From Austropuccinia psidii (taxonomy: Eukaryota; Basidiomycota; Pucciniomycetes; Pucciniales; Sphaerophragmiaceae): a DNA stretch of 64,000 nucleotides. The notes beneath the pieces were generated by a model that had not been told where the DNA came from, ran no database searches, and worked only from the letters and a program-made list of their open reading frames with translations. How positions within the stretch are numbered: the stretch's first letter is position 1; the number at the start of each line of letters is the position of its first letter. This document shows, in pieces, positions 45,526 through 58,030 of the stretch. Where the stretch lies: assembly GCA_023105745.1 (NCBI GenBank), contig JALGQZ010000011.1:17386975-17450974 (forward strand). The letters run 5' to 3'. The position numbers and the translations under genes were made by a program.

Positions 45526-47681
45526 TTAATAGTATTCTAAGTTGATTCCTGTTTCTTCCCATAATACTCTTCTTTTTAGCTTATGAGATAACTTCTTCCT
45601 CTTTGAATTCTTGAGGTGTCTTATATTTAGTGGGAATAATTGGTTTTCCACTGTACCGTGTTCATCTTCAATATAGGCTCCAGGTATTTTTGGTTTCATC
45701 TTTAGTGGTATTTCCATTGTTTTTGGTGATGTTTCTGCTATCCTTGGCAATGATTCTCTTAGTTCTTGACTTGGATTCTCATTTATTAAGGATCTTTGTT
45801 GGGTGTTTCTGAATCCATAATTATTGAGAAATGAATCATTGGCTGATGCTATAGTTGATGGCGGCCAGCTTCCCCAATCTTCAATTTTGGCTATAGCTGT
45901 TAAAATGTCATTTTTCTTTTCTTGTATTATGATTACTTCTTTTAGTTTTAGTGATGATTCTTTGCCTTCATCTTCTTCCCTTTTCTTGGTAAGCTATTCT
46001 TGTTCTTTTGAAAAGTCTTCAACTGATCTCTTTGGAGAGGTTTTTCCATCTGTTGGTACTCTTTGCCAATTGGGAAATAAGAATTCACTTCCTTTTCTTC
46101 TGGACCATTTTTTATTCTTATCTTCAAAGAGGTAGTTGCATCTATTCACTGAATATACTTCCTCCAGACAGCAATAACATTTGACATAAGGCTTTGGTAT
46201 GTTTTGTGCTGGTGCATAAGGAGCATACCTTTGTGAGAATGCAGGTAAATCATTTCTTGGTTTGAACGGCTGATTATGGAGTTGATGATTCGTAACCCCA
46301 CCCATTTTATTTTTGGATAAACCTTTCAATTCTTCCAGTTGAGTCATAATTTCTTTTAAATCTTCATTTTCCCCTTGTGACTCCTTTCTAGTTTCCCTTT
46401 TTTTCTCTTTGAGGGTTTCAGTAATTTCTTTCATTTTTTTAAAAGCGTCATTCCTTCCTGGGAAGGCCTCTTCTTTGAATTGAAATTTCTTCTCCTTGGC
46501 TTCAGTTACATTTCTGCCTTTATCTCTTGTTGATGAGAATCTTCTGGTGAATAATATTCTGGCTTCCAATTCCTGTTCAATGCACTTCTTGAGGATCTTC
46601 ATAGGTGGTATAAGGTATCCTCCATCTTCAGCTCTAACCATAACATTATCTTTGATAATTTTCTTACTTATGGCCCCTTTAATATCATCTGAAACATAAT
46701 CAAATAAGTATTCATGGAGCATGTTATATTGAGGAATATACCTGTATCTTAAGAAGTAAGTAACAACAGTTTCATACTCTCCCACAAATCTCTTATATTG
46801 TGAGAGACTACCAATTACTCCATCCTCTTAAGCTTCATAAAAAAGATTTATCAGTGAGCCTTTTCTGTATCTTCTTTCAGGTTCAACTCTTCCCAATTTT
46901 GTGATAAGATCTTTTTTAATTTTTGTCCAATTTCCTTCTTTGTAACCTGGAATATCTTCAATTGCATCACTCACCTTTTTTTCTATTGTCAAAAACGCCA
47001 TTTGCATTTCTAGGTCCTCATCTGTTTCTCCTTAAATTTGAGCTATTTTTTCCACTTTATTGATAAACGTTTCTACTTCTTCTCCATCAAAATTTAGGTT
47101 GTAATCTTTTGCTTTAATTCTAACTACAGGTCTTTCTTGTCTTGGAAATTTCTGCTGCAATTGACTTGGGCTATTAGGTATGATGACAAAAACGCTCCTT
47201 GGAATATTTTGAGCTTTTGGCTCTTTTTCTGGAGTAGAGGTTGCTCTAGGCCCAGGTGTAGGTGATATTGGTGAATTTTCAGGCCTAACATGCCTTCGTA
47301 GTGTGGGTTCACTTGGACTAGCTCCAGGTGTGTGAGATGTCTGTTCCCTTCTTTTTCCTTTCTTTTATCTTTGTGTTAGTAATATATCTTGCATTTGCTT
47401 CATAAGGCTTTGGATCTGTACAGTGTGCTCTTCTTCTTCACTTTCTTCTGCATACTGTCCTTCTACAGAATCTTCAGGTAATAGTGGTAATTCTGAGGTT
47501 AATTGTTGATTGATTTCTCTTGATAAACTGATCCTTGAAACTCTCTTTTTATTTTGTGGTATTTATTTGCTTCTTTGATTAGCTTGAAGAAAAATCTCCT
47601 TAATTGTTCCTTTTCCTTATGTTCTGTTCTTGGTGTTGCAATTAGTTAATCAATATCCTGGGGTGTTTGATTTTCTGGCAT
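45526..47681 (-). pseudogene. gag: Gag of element Z, disrupted
   Basis: The likely ATG is at 47681-47679 on the minus strand (MPENQTPQD), followed soon by stops. A proline-rich stretch (SPISPTPGPRATSTPEKEP) precedes a capsid-like block with DGEEVETFINKVEKIAQ and GYKEGNWTKIKKDLI. The open part 46785-45994 carries FVGEYETVVTYFLRYRYIPQ in its frame, a lysine/glutamate-rich helical region and a Cys-rich motif KCYCCLEEVYSVNRCNYL. This looks like a CCHC knuckle whose His has been lost (C-x2-C...C). A final piece (45750-45526) leads toward protease. It is dead here. Confidence 0.65.
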
Positions 47682-47913
47682 CCTTTCTTTCACTGGATAA
47701 TAAAAATGGTATGATTTATTTGAGGACTGTGATGGTTATGATGGTTTGGAATGGGATTGGTTTCCATATTCCAGGATTAATAAATGTGTTTAAGTTTAAT
47801 CTTTTACAAATAGTATAATTCTGTGAGGTAAGCCAATTTTATGATCTTCTTTTGTTTATTATTGACTTATTGGTTAATATTTAAGTTTAAATGGCCAATT
47901 TTGGGACACCAGA

Positions 47914-50012
47914 TGTGGAACTCCTTTTAGTGTGGGATTGGATAACGCAGTTCCTGAGGGGGAAATCACAGGTAAATAGTTTTGAATTGCTGAAATAATC
48001 CTGTAACCAAGGGTTCTAATGGTGTTTCAGGTTCCCCTCTGAGTATACTAATCAATCTCTCTACAGAGCTCACAAATCAATATTCAAGATTGTGGCTTTA
48101 CAGATAGAGAAGACTTTTCAGCAGTATCTATACAATCTAATCAATAATCAGACTAATGATGAAATAATAATAATTTAAAATAATCTCAAAATATAAATTT
48201 GTGGGTGTTTTTAGGATGATAATAATAATTATTGAGTAAATAAATAGTAGATATAATATTACTGAGTGGTGATTTAAGTTTTTTTCTTTGTTGAAGGTAT
48301 TTTTTAATGGATAATAGTTTAATATGAGAATATTTAGTAAAAGTGATAATATTTAATAATCTTTTTTAATATTTTGAATAGCTTTAATTGATAAATAATT
48401 TTCATAATATGCTAAAAATATCTGTGATAATAATAATTGTGATGGCTAATAAGTATTTAGAAGTTATAGATGATAGCAACACTATAGGCTTAAAAAATAC
48501 CCGTGAAGGTTGATAGATTAATGACTACTTATAATAGTAGTAATTCATTATAAGAGGTATGATGATAGATAATAAGAGCTACTAATAGTAACTGTAATGA
48601 AGCTAATAACCTGTACATTTTTTTGTTATTTTTAATTTGAGAATAATAATAATATTACTTGTCTTCTAGTGAGAAGAGTATAATAGTATTTTTTTTTAAC
48701 TTGTTGAATATAAGTATCTGACTAATAGATGAATTTATAATATAGGCAGACCTAATGTTAACTACAGCTATTTGTAAGCCAATATTTAGTGTAATTTAAT
48801 AATAATAATAATTTATAGATTAACATACTAGTAAAGGATGAAAAATTATTCTCCCACTTGGTATATAATTGTTTCAATTCATGGATAGAAGAGGAGAAAA
48901 TGTGTGAGAGAGGCCTCCTTTCATGTTTTGAGAAGTACCCATGGGCTCTCCATGTAAAGCTTAATTCTTTCACTTGAGATAATTCTGCTGGTGTAGATCT
49001 TTGCACAATAGAAGTCAGCTGACTTATCTGTTATACTGCACTAGTAAGCTTTCACAGCCTTGAGATATTAATCCTGGTGTGTGAAATTGATAATAGTGTC
49101 ATATGAATGAGATATCTTCACCATTTGTTTGGCCAAATTTAGAATTGAGTGTTTTTGCTTCAGTGGGGATATTGATAAAGAATATCAGATGATTTCTCCT
49201 TTACACTGCTTTAGTCAGCTTGCACATACTTGAGGAATTAATGCTGGTGAGTAAAGGATAAAGATGGTGTCATGTGAATGAGCCCTTGCATAATTTGTTT
49301 TTAATATTTATTTAATCCCAGGTGATCCTGCTGTGTAATGTAGGGATAGCTTATGATCTGTAATATCTGATTACTTTAATTGCTGTGAAGTTCTTAGTTT
49401 GGGGTGTTTTCCTTGCATGAAGCTAGTTGAATTTGAATTCAGTTCAATTTGATGATCCTGTGGCTGTGTAATTTCCAGATCCTATGCATGTGGACAGCAT
49501 AAGCCTTATTTGGGCTCCTGTATTGTTGTTTAATTTTCAATTTCTTAGTGGATTTTTATGTATTGAGTTGGATTTGATACTATCAGCTGATCCTTGTGCT
49601 TTGTAGTCTTTATTTTTATGATTGTAATTCTTAGTAATATAATATTCATGATTGATTTAGGGTGGATATAATGCTACAATTTCACTTTTTCCATGTAATT
49701 TTTGAGTTTTCTGTATGCATTAAGCCTATATTGTGGATTCTGTAAAGCTTATATGTAATATTTCTTGTATAGCTCCATAAGATTAGATTCCTCTATTATT
49801 CACTTAACTAGATAAATATGTTGGTTATTTCTATTCTGAATGATAAATTCTTCCTTTCCTTGATGCTATTTCTGTTAATACTGTGTTTTTGGGATTTTAA
49901 TATGGTCTTTTGAGTGGTGAATTCCTGAATCAGTCATTGTGATCTTGATTTTTCCAACTTTTAATTTTGAAAGGATTGCTTCAAACTGGACCAAAAGGTA
50001 CGGAATACCACA
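47914..50012 (-). repeat. 5' LTR of element Z (intact copy)
   Basis: 2,099 bases, TGTGGAACTCC...GGAATACCACA on the + strand, with inverted TGTGG/CCACA ends. On the minus strand it is followed by TC and then TGGTGTCCCAAAATTGG, a plausible tRNA primer site starting TGG. No gene; frames inside are chance. Confidence 0.9.
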
Positions 50013-50235
50013 GTACTAGCCAAATTGAGCTAGCATCAAAAATACAGAAGGTATGGCCAAATTAAAGTCAAATAAGGGTAAATAAACTATTCACCTCTAG
50101 TCTAACTTCTACAGTGTTAGTGAGAGATACTGAAAGTGGGGTAATTATATAAATAGAACAATCAGGGCTATCTGATGGTTCCATTGATTTCCCCATAACT
50201 CATCTAGGAGAAAGGCTATAGAGAAAACAGGTTCC
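50013..50235 (+). repeat. 3' LTR of element B, second fragment
   Basis: GTACTAGCCAAATTGAGCTAGC continues the B LTR broken at 16917. It ends GTTCC, the target copy of the next solo LTR. Confidence 0.85.
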
Positions 50236-51648
50236 TGTCACCCTGTGACTAAAAGCCAGATCACAAGCATGACAGCCAGATACCATAAGCCAATGGTAGA
50301 GCAAAATCCCACCAAAACATGGATCTGAGCCAAACCAGCCCAAAGGGTATCAAAAGAAAGAGGAAACTCACCTGTTTCCAAAAATACAAGCCTCATCATC
50401 ATAGGATAAAGAATAACAAAATAATTCCTTCTCAAAGAAGGTTCTGAGCATAAACCTTAATTTTCACCTCTCATCTGAAATCCAGAGAAATGGATTAACC
50501 CCAGCAAATGAATATCCAAATTGAATCTCTATATCAGGGCTATCAAATGGTATTATCCAAATTGAGAAAGGACAAAAACTACAGAAGTTATGGCCAAAAT
50601 TAGGTCAAATAAGGGTGATTAAAAATGTCACCTCCCATCTAACTTATGAAACTTTAGTATGAGATATGTAAAGTGGGGTCATTTTTGAAAGAGAACAATC
50701 AGGGATATCTGATGGTGCCATCTATTTCCCCATATCTCATCTAGAACAAAATTTATGGGGCAAACAAGTTCCATACAGATCTTTAGAAAATCATATAACT
50801 GGATAACACAATTTGAACATAGCATAACTTTGCCATATTTAATGTGATCCATACCAAATGTGATACCATTGTGTGGATTTTATCAAGGGCTAAAAAAGAA
50901 CCAATTTTGAGCCCAATATCTTAAGAACTGACAAAGCTATAGCAGCTTTAAAGTTGAAATCCCACGGATTGGCCAATACACCTTTACTGTGGGATACTAT
51001 CCCATAACTATGATTATGAGGTGTCAAATAGACATAGTAGCTTTTTTATGGCTCAATAAGTCATAGTTAATCCAATACTTGGGTCCTGTACAGGTTCTTT
51101 ACAGCCTTCCACGTGTCTTACATGTCAGAAGAGGTCTGTGTGGTCCCCAGATGAAAATTTGTACCCTGTATTGGGGGAAACTGCCCAGATGAGGTTTCAA
51201 AACCACATCTGAGCCCAATAAATATTATAGAGGCCATGTGCCACCCACAAGCCCAAACTTTGAAGTGGAAAATTTCCACATCCTCTACGTGGATGTTGTA
51301 GAGGACCTTTCCACCCCATTTCAGGATAAACCAAGGCCCTTCTCTGCCATAAAAGGAATCCTCAGCCTGCTCTTGAATTCCTATGTAGCACAGCTTTCCA
51401 AAACAGTTATACTCTTGTAAAATAATCAGTTATACATGAATTCTTAGTTTATTGTGGCTCTTATTATGGTAGCCCAACTGGTAAGACTGCACCCAAGGCT
51501 CTCAACAGTGATCACCACCACTATTCCACAATAGTAAAGCCCTTTGATTATTATTTGAAACCTTTTTTGATCATAATTATCCATGTCACAGTCATATTTA
51601 GAGCTGTGAATACTATTATTAATACTTCATCATAGACTCAGCCTGACA
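50236..51648 (+). repeat. Solo LTR inside the B 3' LTR
   Basis: TGTCACCCTGTGACTA...CAGCCTGACA, 1,413 bases, flanked by GTTCC (50231-50235 and 51649-51653). C-family LTR, diverged. Confidence 0.95.
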
Positions 51649-51653
51649 GTTCC

Positions 51654-52487
51654 ATACAGGATTTGAGAAAAATTTATATTTCAATAATAGAAATTAAACA
51701 TGGTGTAGCTTTGCCATACTTAATTTTATCCTTACCATATGAGATACCATTGTGTAGAGCCTATCTAGGGCTACAGGATGAAATAACTTTGAGCTCAATA
51801 TAATTGAAACTGACAAAGCTATGGCAGTTTCAAGGTTATAGTCCCACAGTTTGGCTGATAAACCATTACTATGGGATACTTTCTCATATGCTTGAATATG
51901 AGTGGTCAATTCTACAAAGGAGCTTATTTATCCTTCATTAACAAATATTTTGGTCAGTAAATCATTCCCATCCAGGTTCTCTACAGCATTCTACATGTCA
52001 TACCCATCAGAAGAGGGCTGTGTGGTGCTCAAATGGAACTTTTCACCCCATATTGGTGAAAAATTCCCAGATGTGGTTTCAAACGCACATCTGAGCCCAA
52101 TACAAGATTTGAAAGCTTGGTAAGAGCCACAAGCCAGTCCTTGGAAGTGAAAAATCTTCACTCTTCCTATTCCAACAGGTCTAGACAGCCTTTTCACCCA
52201 TCTTCAGGATAGAAAGGGACCTTTCTCTTCCCAAAAAAGAAATCTCCATCCTTCTCTGAAATTCCTACATAGTAAGTCTGTCAAAAAAGGCTATACTCTT
52301 GGAAAATAATCAGGTATAACTATAAGCTTAATTATTGTAGACTTAAGTATAATACCCCAGTTGGTAAAGCTGCATCCAGGGCTTGCAACAGTGCTCACCA
52401 CCACTATCTTCTTATAGGAAAGCCCTTATAGCTCATCTCTAAAACTATTTTTAAACCTATTCTCCATGTCACAGTCATAGTTAAGCT
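51654..52487 (+). repeat. 3' LTR of element B, third fragment
   Basis: ATACAGGATTTGAGAAAA... continues the B LTR to ...CACAGTCATAGTTAAGCT, about 60 bases before its expected end. There element E begins. The missing end is expected to the right of this window. Confidence 0.85.
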
Positions 52488-53925
52488 TGTCAGCCTGTCA
52501 CTCAAAACCAGAGCACAAGCATGACAGCCAGATACCATAAATCAATGCTATAGCTAAGATACCACCAAAACATGGAGTTGAGCCAAATCAGCTCAAAAAT
52601 GTATCAAAGGAAAGGGTAAACTCACACCTTTCCAAATATACAAGTCCCATCACCATAGGACAAAGAACAACAAAGTTATTCCTGCTCAAAGTTGTTGCTG
52701 AGCATAAACCATAATTTTCACCTCTCATCTGAAATACAGAGTAAGAGGCTCAACCCCATCAAATGGGTATTCAAAATAAGGCTCTGGGTCAGGGATATCC
52801 ATTGGTACCAGCCAAACTGAGCTAGCAACAGTATTACTGAAGTTATGGCCAAATTCAAGCCAAATAAGGAAGAACAAAATATTCACCTCTCATCTAACTT
52901 CTACAGTTTTAGTGTGAGATACCTCAAGTGAGGCTTTCTTTGGAAAGGGAACAACAAGGGCTATCTGATGGTGTCATAAATTTTCCCATATCTCAACTAG
53001 AACAAAGGTTATAGGGCAATCAAGCCCAATACAGCTTTTGCCTAAACCACACATATGTACAAAACTCTTGTACATGGCATACCTTTGCCATATTTAATTG
53101 TAACTGTATCAAATGAGGTACAATTGTGTAGAGCACATACAGGGCTATACACAGAACCAATTTTGAGGTGGATATCTCAAAAGCTGACAAAGCTATGGCA
53201 GGTTTAAGGTCAAAATCCCACAGTTTGGCTAATACAGCCTTACCATGGGATAATATCCCATAAACATGATTATGAGGTGTCAAAATGACAAGAAAGCCTG
53301 TTTATACTTCAATAACTCATATTTCATTCAATACTGGGGTCCCATACAGGTTTTGTACAGCCTTCTATGTGTCACACACCTCAGAATCAAGTTGTGTGGT
53401 CCCCAGATGAAATATTTCACCATGTATTGGTGAAAACTGCCCATATGTGGTTCCAAAACCACATGTGAGCCCAATATAGGCTATACAGGCCTATTGCAAA
53501 CCGAAAGGCTGTCCTAGAGAGTGAAAAATCTTCACTTCCTCTATGTGGAAAGGTCTAGAAGCCTTTTCACCCCATTTCAGGATAAAAAGGGGCCTTTTCA
53601 CAGCCACAAAAGGTTTGCTCATCCTGCTCGTGAATTCCTACCTAGTAAAACTGTCAAAAACAGTTATACTCTTGGAAAATAATCAGGTATAATTATAATT
53701 GTAATTATTGTAGTCTTTATTATTGTAACCCAACAGGTAAAGCTGCACCCAGGGCTTTCAACAGCGCTCACCGCCACTCTTACTCAATAGTAGAGCCCTT
53801 AATACTCTTATTAAAACCTTTTATATCATCGATAAATCATTTATTATTGTTTTTTACTGTGTCACAGTCACAATTAAAGCTTGTAAATAGTTATTAATAA
53901 GCTTCATCATATACTCAGCCTGACA
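52488..53925 (+). repeat. 5' LTR of element E
   Basis: TGTCAGCCTGTCACTC...CAGCCTGACA, followed by the primer-site region CTTTGGGGGCCTGGCC. 1,438 bases, with GGATAAAAAGG promoter-like box near 53580. Confidence 0.95.
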
Positions 53926-54886
53926 CTTTGGGGGCCTGGCCATGTTTTTTGATATTTTTGGACCTTAAAAGTAAGTTTTTCACTTATTTTCTTCATTCTG
54001 ACATTTTGTTTTACCTATTTTTAGGAGTAAAAAACTCCTAAAAAATATATCATACATATCTTATTATATTTTTTCAGAGTGGTATATGTCTTATACCACT
54101 TTTATTCATAAATATTAATATTATTACCACGTGGTTAATAACCATCAAATTCTCTTTTTTTGGTGTTTTTTACATATAAAAATACATTAAGCCATTAATA
54201 AAGTCCAAATTTTTGATTAAATAAGGACACCCCTTTCTGTAAAACCAACCGTTGAGGCGTGGTGAGATGTATTGTTAATTCAATTAACCTCTTATACAAA
54301 CCACTTTGTACAGATTATACTTGCTAATTACAAGTAAATCTGTGAGCTACTGGTATACAAACAGTATACCAGGCATCTGTAAGCTGTAATTCTGACGTGG
54401 AATTGTTAATACAATTACACCGTCATTATACAGGGCATATTGTAGTAACATACAAGCCCAGAAGCCATTCTTAGACGTGCAAACAGCATCTTAAGAAATC
54501 TTAACTGAAATTGAGTTCTTCTTTCCTGTTTGATTTAGTGGAAAAAAGCTACATACCACTAGAAACCCAGTCACAGGCCAACACACCAGTGACACCCTCA
54601 GAACCAGAGGGCAGCAACGGAAAAGGAAAGAGGCACAGTGAAGGCCTTATCACAGCAAAGAAGTGGACACACATTGCCACCCAGAGGAGTGAGAAGCCAC
54701 CAAACTCTGCTTCAATACAAGGTAAACCAACCATAACGGCTTGTATGGGGAATATTACCATAATTACCCCACTTGGAACCTCTAAAGGTAAATTGCCCAA
54801 ATCAGAAGACAACAAATTTGTACAAGGCACAGTCAAAGGTAAATACCCTAAGAACATAAAGTTTTTGACTCCTTTCAAACACTGAT
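53926..54886 (+). other. Leader and ORF-a of element E
   Basis: A candidate intron is at 53971-54024 (GTAAGT...TTTTTAG, 54 nt). A perfect 9-bp hairpin lies at 54350-54372 (CTGGTATAC, loop AAACA, GTATACCAG). TTTGATTTAG ends at 54538. ORF-a is open from 54511 to TGA 54883-54885 with no ATG at its start (VEKSYIPLETQSQANTPVTP, basic middle), and its stop adjoins the gag start as TGATATG. Confidence 0.55.
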
Positions 54887-56039
54887 ATGTCACCTGCATA
54901 CCTCAGGGATCTTGGCTTCCAAAGGAACCAGCCAGAGGACAGAGAAGGCTTGTCCAGAGCCAGAAGACCTCAAAGAGGACACCTTGGACACAGTGGTCGA
55001 TGGAAAAACACTGAGGGAAATCATACCCACACTGCCATTCACATTCCAATTCAACGGGAACCTCAAACCAGAGGACTGGAAAGATATGGATCAAGTTCTT
55101 CAGCTCCACCAACTCCTCAAAGATTTTTTTCAACAGAGCATGGACAGCAAGAGGTTCAACCTGGAATCTCAATGGGAAGAACTTGGAGCAAGTTTCCAGA
55201 AGATCTGTCTCAAAGAGATGGACTTCAAAGACCTTATGATAATCACCAAAGGTTGGAATCCCACCAGGCAGTTCATACTCCTGGAGTTGAGGGCAAACAG
55301 GATGAGGGAGAATCAAGCCACTATCCAAGCTATAGAAGAACAACTGACCCAGACAGGGCATACTCAGATTCCTTAAGGCTCACAAGGAGCAGGCCAAATC
55401 AGCTCTCCAGTGGCTTCACATCATTCGTAAACCAACAGATCAGTGGCCAAGAGTCACCATTATTCACACTCCCAGGAGGGTTCCAGGAGAATACAAGGAC
55501 ACAAGGGAAAAAACAAGACCTCTTTTCACCAAAGGCAGAGAGAGTCGGACCCAATGATCCAGAAACTGTTGGACCTGGTAAAAGAAGTACACATGAACCA
55601 GAAGCAGTTTTAAACAGCTCTAGAATCAGTAGTCCTCTTAATAGAAATATTACCCCAACTCATATTGAACATAATGCTGTCTCACCTGAGAGTAACTTAA
55701 ACAGTGATGAACTGTGGTTACAAATGTCCCAATATGCTGAGGAAACTAAAAAGCAGTTTGCAGAACTTGAAGTAAGCCATGAGAGGATGAAAAATTAACA
55801 GCCTCCATGGATAAAATTATTAAAACTCTTCAAGAATGACATGCTCAATTGAGCAAAGCCTCAGAAGAAACCAAACAAAAACTAAATATAGTCTTTGAAG
55901 AACAACACCACAGCAGAAGGGACAGGGATTGTCTGGATCAAGAAATAAACAAATTGCTTAGTTTCTACCATAACATGAAGCCCCAACCACAAGGCCATGT
56001 TGTGGATAATCCATATCACCCAAATGACATCAAACCAGA
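54887..56039 (+). pseudogene. Gag N-terminal half of element E
   Basis: ATG at 54887, open to a frameshift stop near 55796. It continues in another frame (KASEETKQKLNIVFEEQHHSR...KPQPQGHVVDNPYHPNDIKPD) until cut by F. It matches the C gag, including the Ser/Arg/Gln-rich N-terminus and the coiled-coil-like part. The capsid and everything after it are missing from the window. Confidence 0.85.
54888..55632 (+). CDS. ORF-X overlapping the gag N-terminus of E
   Basis: A second frame, +1 to gag as in C, B and D. It reads LASKGTSQRTEKACPEPEDL..., NLKPEDWKDMDQVLQLHQLL and FKDLMIITKGWNPTRQ, is open to TAA at 55374-55376, has a second TAA in the linker, and ends with KLLDLVKEVHMNQKQF. Differences from C are mostly conservative, more so than in the gag frame, which argues that this frame was translated. 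No start ATG; family not recognised. Confidence 0.5.
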
Positions 56040-57475
56040 TGTCAGCCTGTGACTCAAAACCAGAGCACAAGCATGAAAGCCAAAATACCATAAATCAATG
56101 GTATAGCCAAGATACCACCAAAACATGGAGGTGATCCAAATTAGCTCAAAAGGTATCAAAAGAAAGAGGAAACTCACGTCGTTCTGAAAATTTAAGTCCC
56201 ATCACCATAGGACAAAGAATAACAAAGTTATTCCTACTCAAAGTTGTTGCTGAGCATAAACCTTAATTTTCACCTCTCATCTGAAATCCAGAGGAAGAGG
56301 CTTAACCCCATCAAATGAGTATTCAAAATGAATCTCTAAGTCAGGGCTATGCAATGGTACCAGCCAAACTGAGCTAGCACCAATATTACTGGAGTTATGG
56401 TCAATTTCAGGCCAAATAAGGGTGAACAAAACATTCACCTATCATCTAACTTCTACAGTTTTAGTGTGAGATACTTAAAGTGGGGTCTTTTTGGAAAGAG
56501 CACAATCAGGGCTATCTTATGGTACCATCCATTCCCTTATATCTCAACTATAACAGAAGCTATGGGGCAAACAAGTCTAATACAGATTTTGCCCAAACCA
56601 TACCCGTGTACAAAAAGTCTTGTACATGGGATAACTTTGTCATATTTAATGATAGCCATATCAAATGAGGTACCATTGTGTAGAGCCCATACAGGGCTAT
56701 TCAATGAACCAACTGTGAGCATGGTATCTCAAAAATGGACAGATTTACTACCATTTGAAGGTCATAATCCCACAGTATGGCCAATACAGCAGTATTATGA
56801 GATAATACAGTTGTACTCTAATTATGAGGTGTAAAACAGATGAAGAAGAATGTTAATACTTCAATACCTCATAATTCAGCTAATACTTGCGTCTCGTACA
56901 GTTTCTGTACAGTATTCTACGTGTCATACACGTCAGAAGAAGGCTATGTGGTCCCCAGATGAGAATTTTCACCCTGTATTGGTGAAAGTAGCCCAGATGT
57001 GGTTTCAAAACCACATCTGAGCCCAACACAGGGTATACAGGCTGTTTGCAACCCACAAGTCTGTCCCAGAGAGTGAAAAATCTTCACTTCCTCTATGTGG
57101 AAAGGTCTAGCACCCTTTCCACCCCATTTCAGGATAAAAGGAGGCTTTTCACAGCCAGAATTGTTTCCTCATCCTGCTCTTGAATACCCAACGTAGTAAA
57201 CTGTCAAAAACAGATTTACTCTTGGGTAATAAACAGGTATAATTATAATTTTAATTATTGTAGCTCCTATTATAGTAATCCATCTGGTAAGACTGCATCC
57301 AGGGTTCTTAATAGCGCTCACCACCACTATTCTTCAATAGTAGAGCCCTTTAATTATATTATAAATCTTCATTTTACTCAAAACACTCTTATTGTAAATC
57401 ATTTTCTATGTGTCACAGTCAAATTTCTAGTTGTAAATAGCCTAATTACTGCTTCAACATAGACTCAGCCTGACA
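56040..57475 (+). repeat. 5' LTR of element F
   Basis: TGTCAGCCTGTGACTC...CAGCCTGACA, 1,436 bases, followed by CTTTGGGGGCCTGGCC. The palindrome near 56995 is perfect. Confidence 0.95.
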
Positions 57476-57904
57476 CTTTGGGGGCCTGGCCGTGTTTTTT
57501 GACTTTTTTTGGACCTTATAAGTGAGTTTTTTACTTCTTTTATTTCTTTTGTGACACTTGTTTTATCTTTTTATGTGTAATTCTTTCTTCAAAATTTATA
57601 TTTATTATATATTTACCCTTAGACTCATATTTTAAGAGTACTTGTCACATGGCTAATCACCACAAGACCCATATTTTGGCGTGTTTTACATATAAAAACA
57701 CTTTTTAGCCATTAATACAGTCTAATTCTTAATTAAATTGAGACACCTCATACTGATAAATCAACAGTTGAGGCGTGGTTGGGCAGATTGTTAGCTCAAT
57801 TACCCTCTTACGTACCACTTTTTGACAGTTTACACTTGCTAATTATAAGTTATTCTGTGAGATATTGGTATACAAACAGTATACCAAATATCAGTAAGCT
57901 GTAT
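56040..57904 (+). mobile_element. Ty3/gypsy element F, 5' end only
   Basis: Inserted in E gag after CCAGA (56035-56039). The 5' LTR (56040-57475) and leader are present; the copy stops at ...CAGTAAGCTGTATT, where it meets CpG-rich sequence. The leader keeps the intron donor GTGAGT (57522) but has lost the acceptor AG. The hairpin at 57865-57887 (TTGGTATAC / GTATACCAA) is perfect. Confidence 0.9.
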
Positions 57905-57905
57905 T

Positions 57906-58030
57906 CACCGGGGCGAATCTCGTGTCAATCGTCGGCGATTGACTTCACGTCAAGCAAACGTCAAGCAGGATAAAAGTCGAGCTCACGTCAAGCGAAAATC
58001 AAGCGAACGTCGAGCACACGTCACACTCTG
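57906..58030. repeat. Subterminal motif cluster of the DNA transposon
   Basis: GTCAATCG and CGATTGAC form a perfect 8-bp inverted pair around TCGG. Variants of CGTCAAGC follow: CGTCAAGC three times, plus ATCAAGC, CGTCGAGC, AGTCGAGC and CGTCACAC. Likely transposase binding sites by analogy with other CACTA elements. Confidence 0.55.

Larger units (their letters stand above)
16918..50012 (-). mobile_element. Gag-protease LTR element Z (minus strand), interrupted by C, D and a solo LTR
   Basis: LTRs of about 2.1 kb start TGTGG and end CCACA. The right one (5' on the minus strand) is 47914-50012. The left one is recovered from 16918-16974, 26664-27359 and 37926-39272 after removing C, D and their duplications; its rebuilt length of 2,100 matches. 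Flanks share GTAC, and the outside sequence rejoins as a B LTR (GGTACTAGCC...). On the minus strand the primer site TGGTGTCCC follows the 5' LTR and the purine tract GCGAGGGGGA precedes the 3' LTR. The interior has gag, protease and a decayed accessory frame; no RT or integrase was seen. Without insertions it is about 11.4 kb. Confidence 0.85.
52488..56039 (+). mobile_element. Ty3/gypsy element E, left part
   Basis: C-family element inserted in the B LTR after AAGCT (52483-52487). It has a complete 5' LTR, leader, ORF-a, the gag N-terminal region and part of gag, and is then broken at ...ATCAAACCAGA by element F. The remainder is not in the window. Confidence 0.9.

Noticed and set aside
16918..50012. 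Two separate single LTR insertions instead of one element Z
   Set aside because: The two Z LTRs share flanking GTAC, the B LTR rejoins across them, and primer site and purine tract face inward correctly for one minus-strand element.
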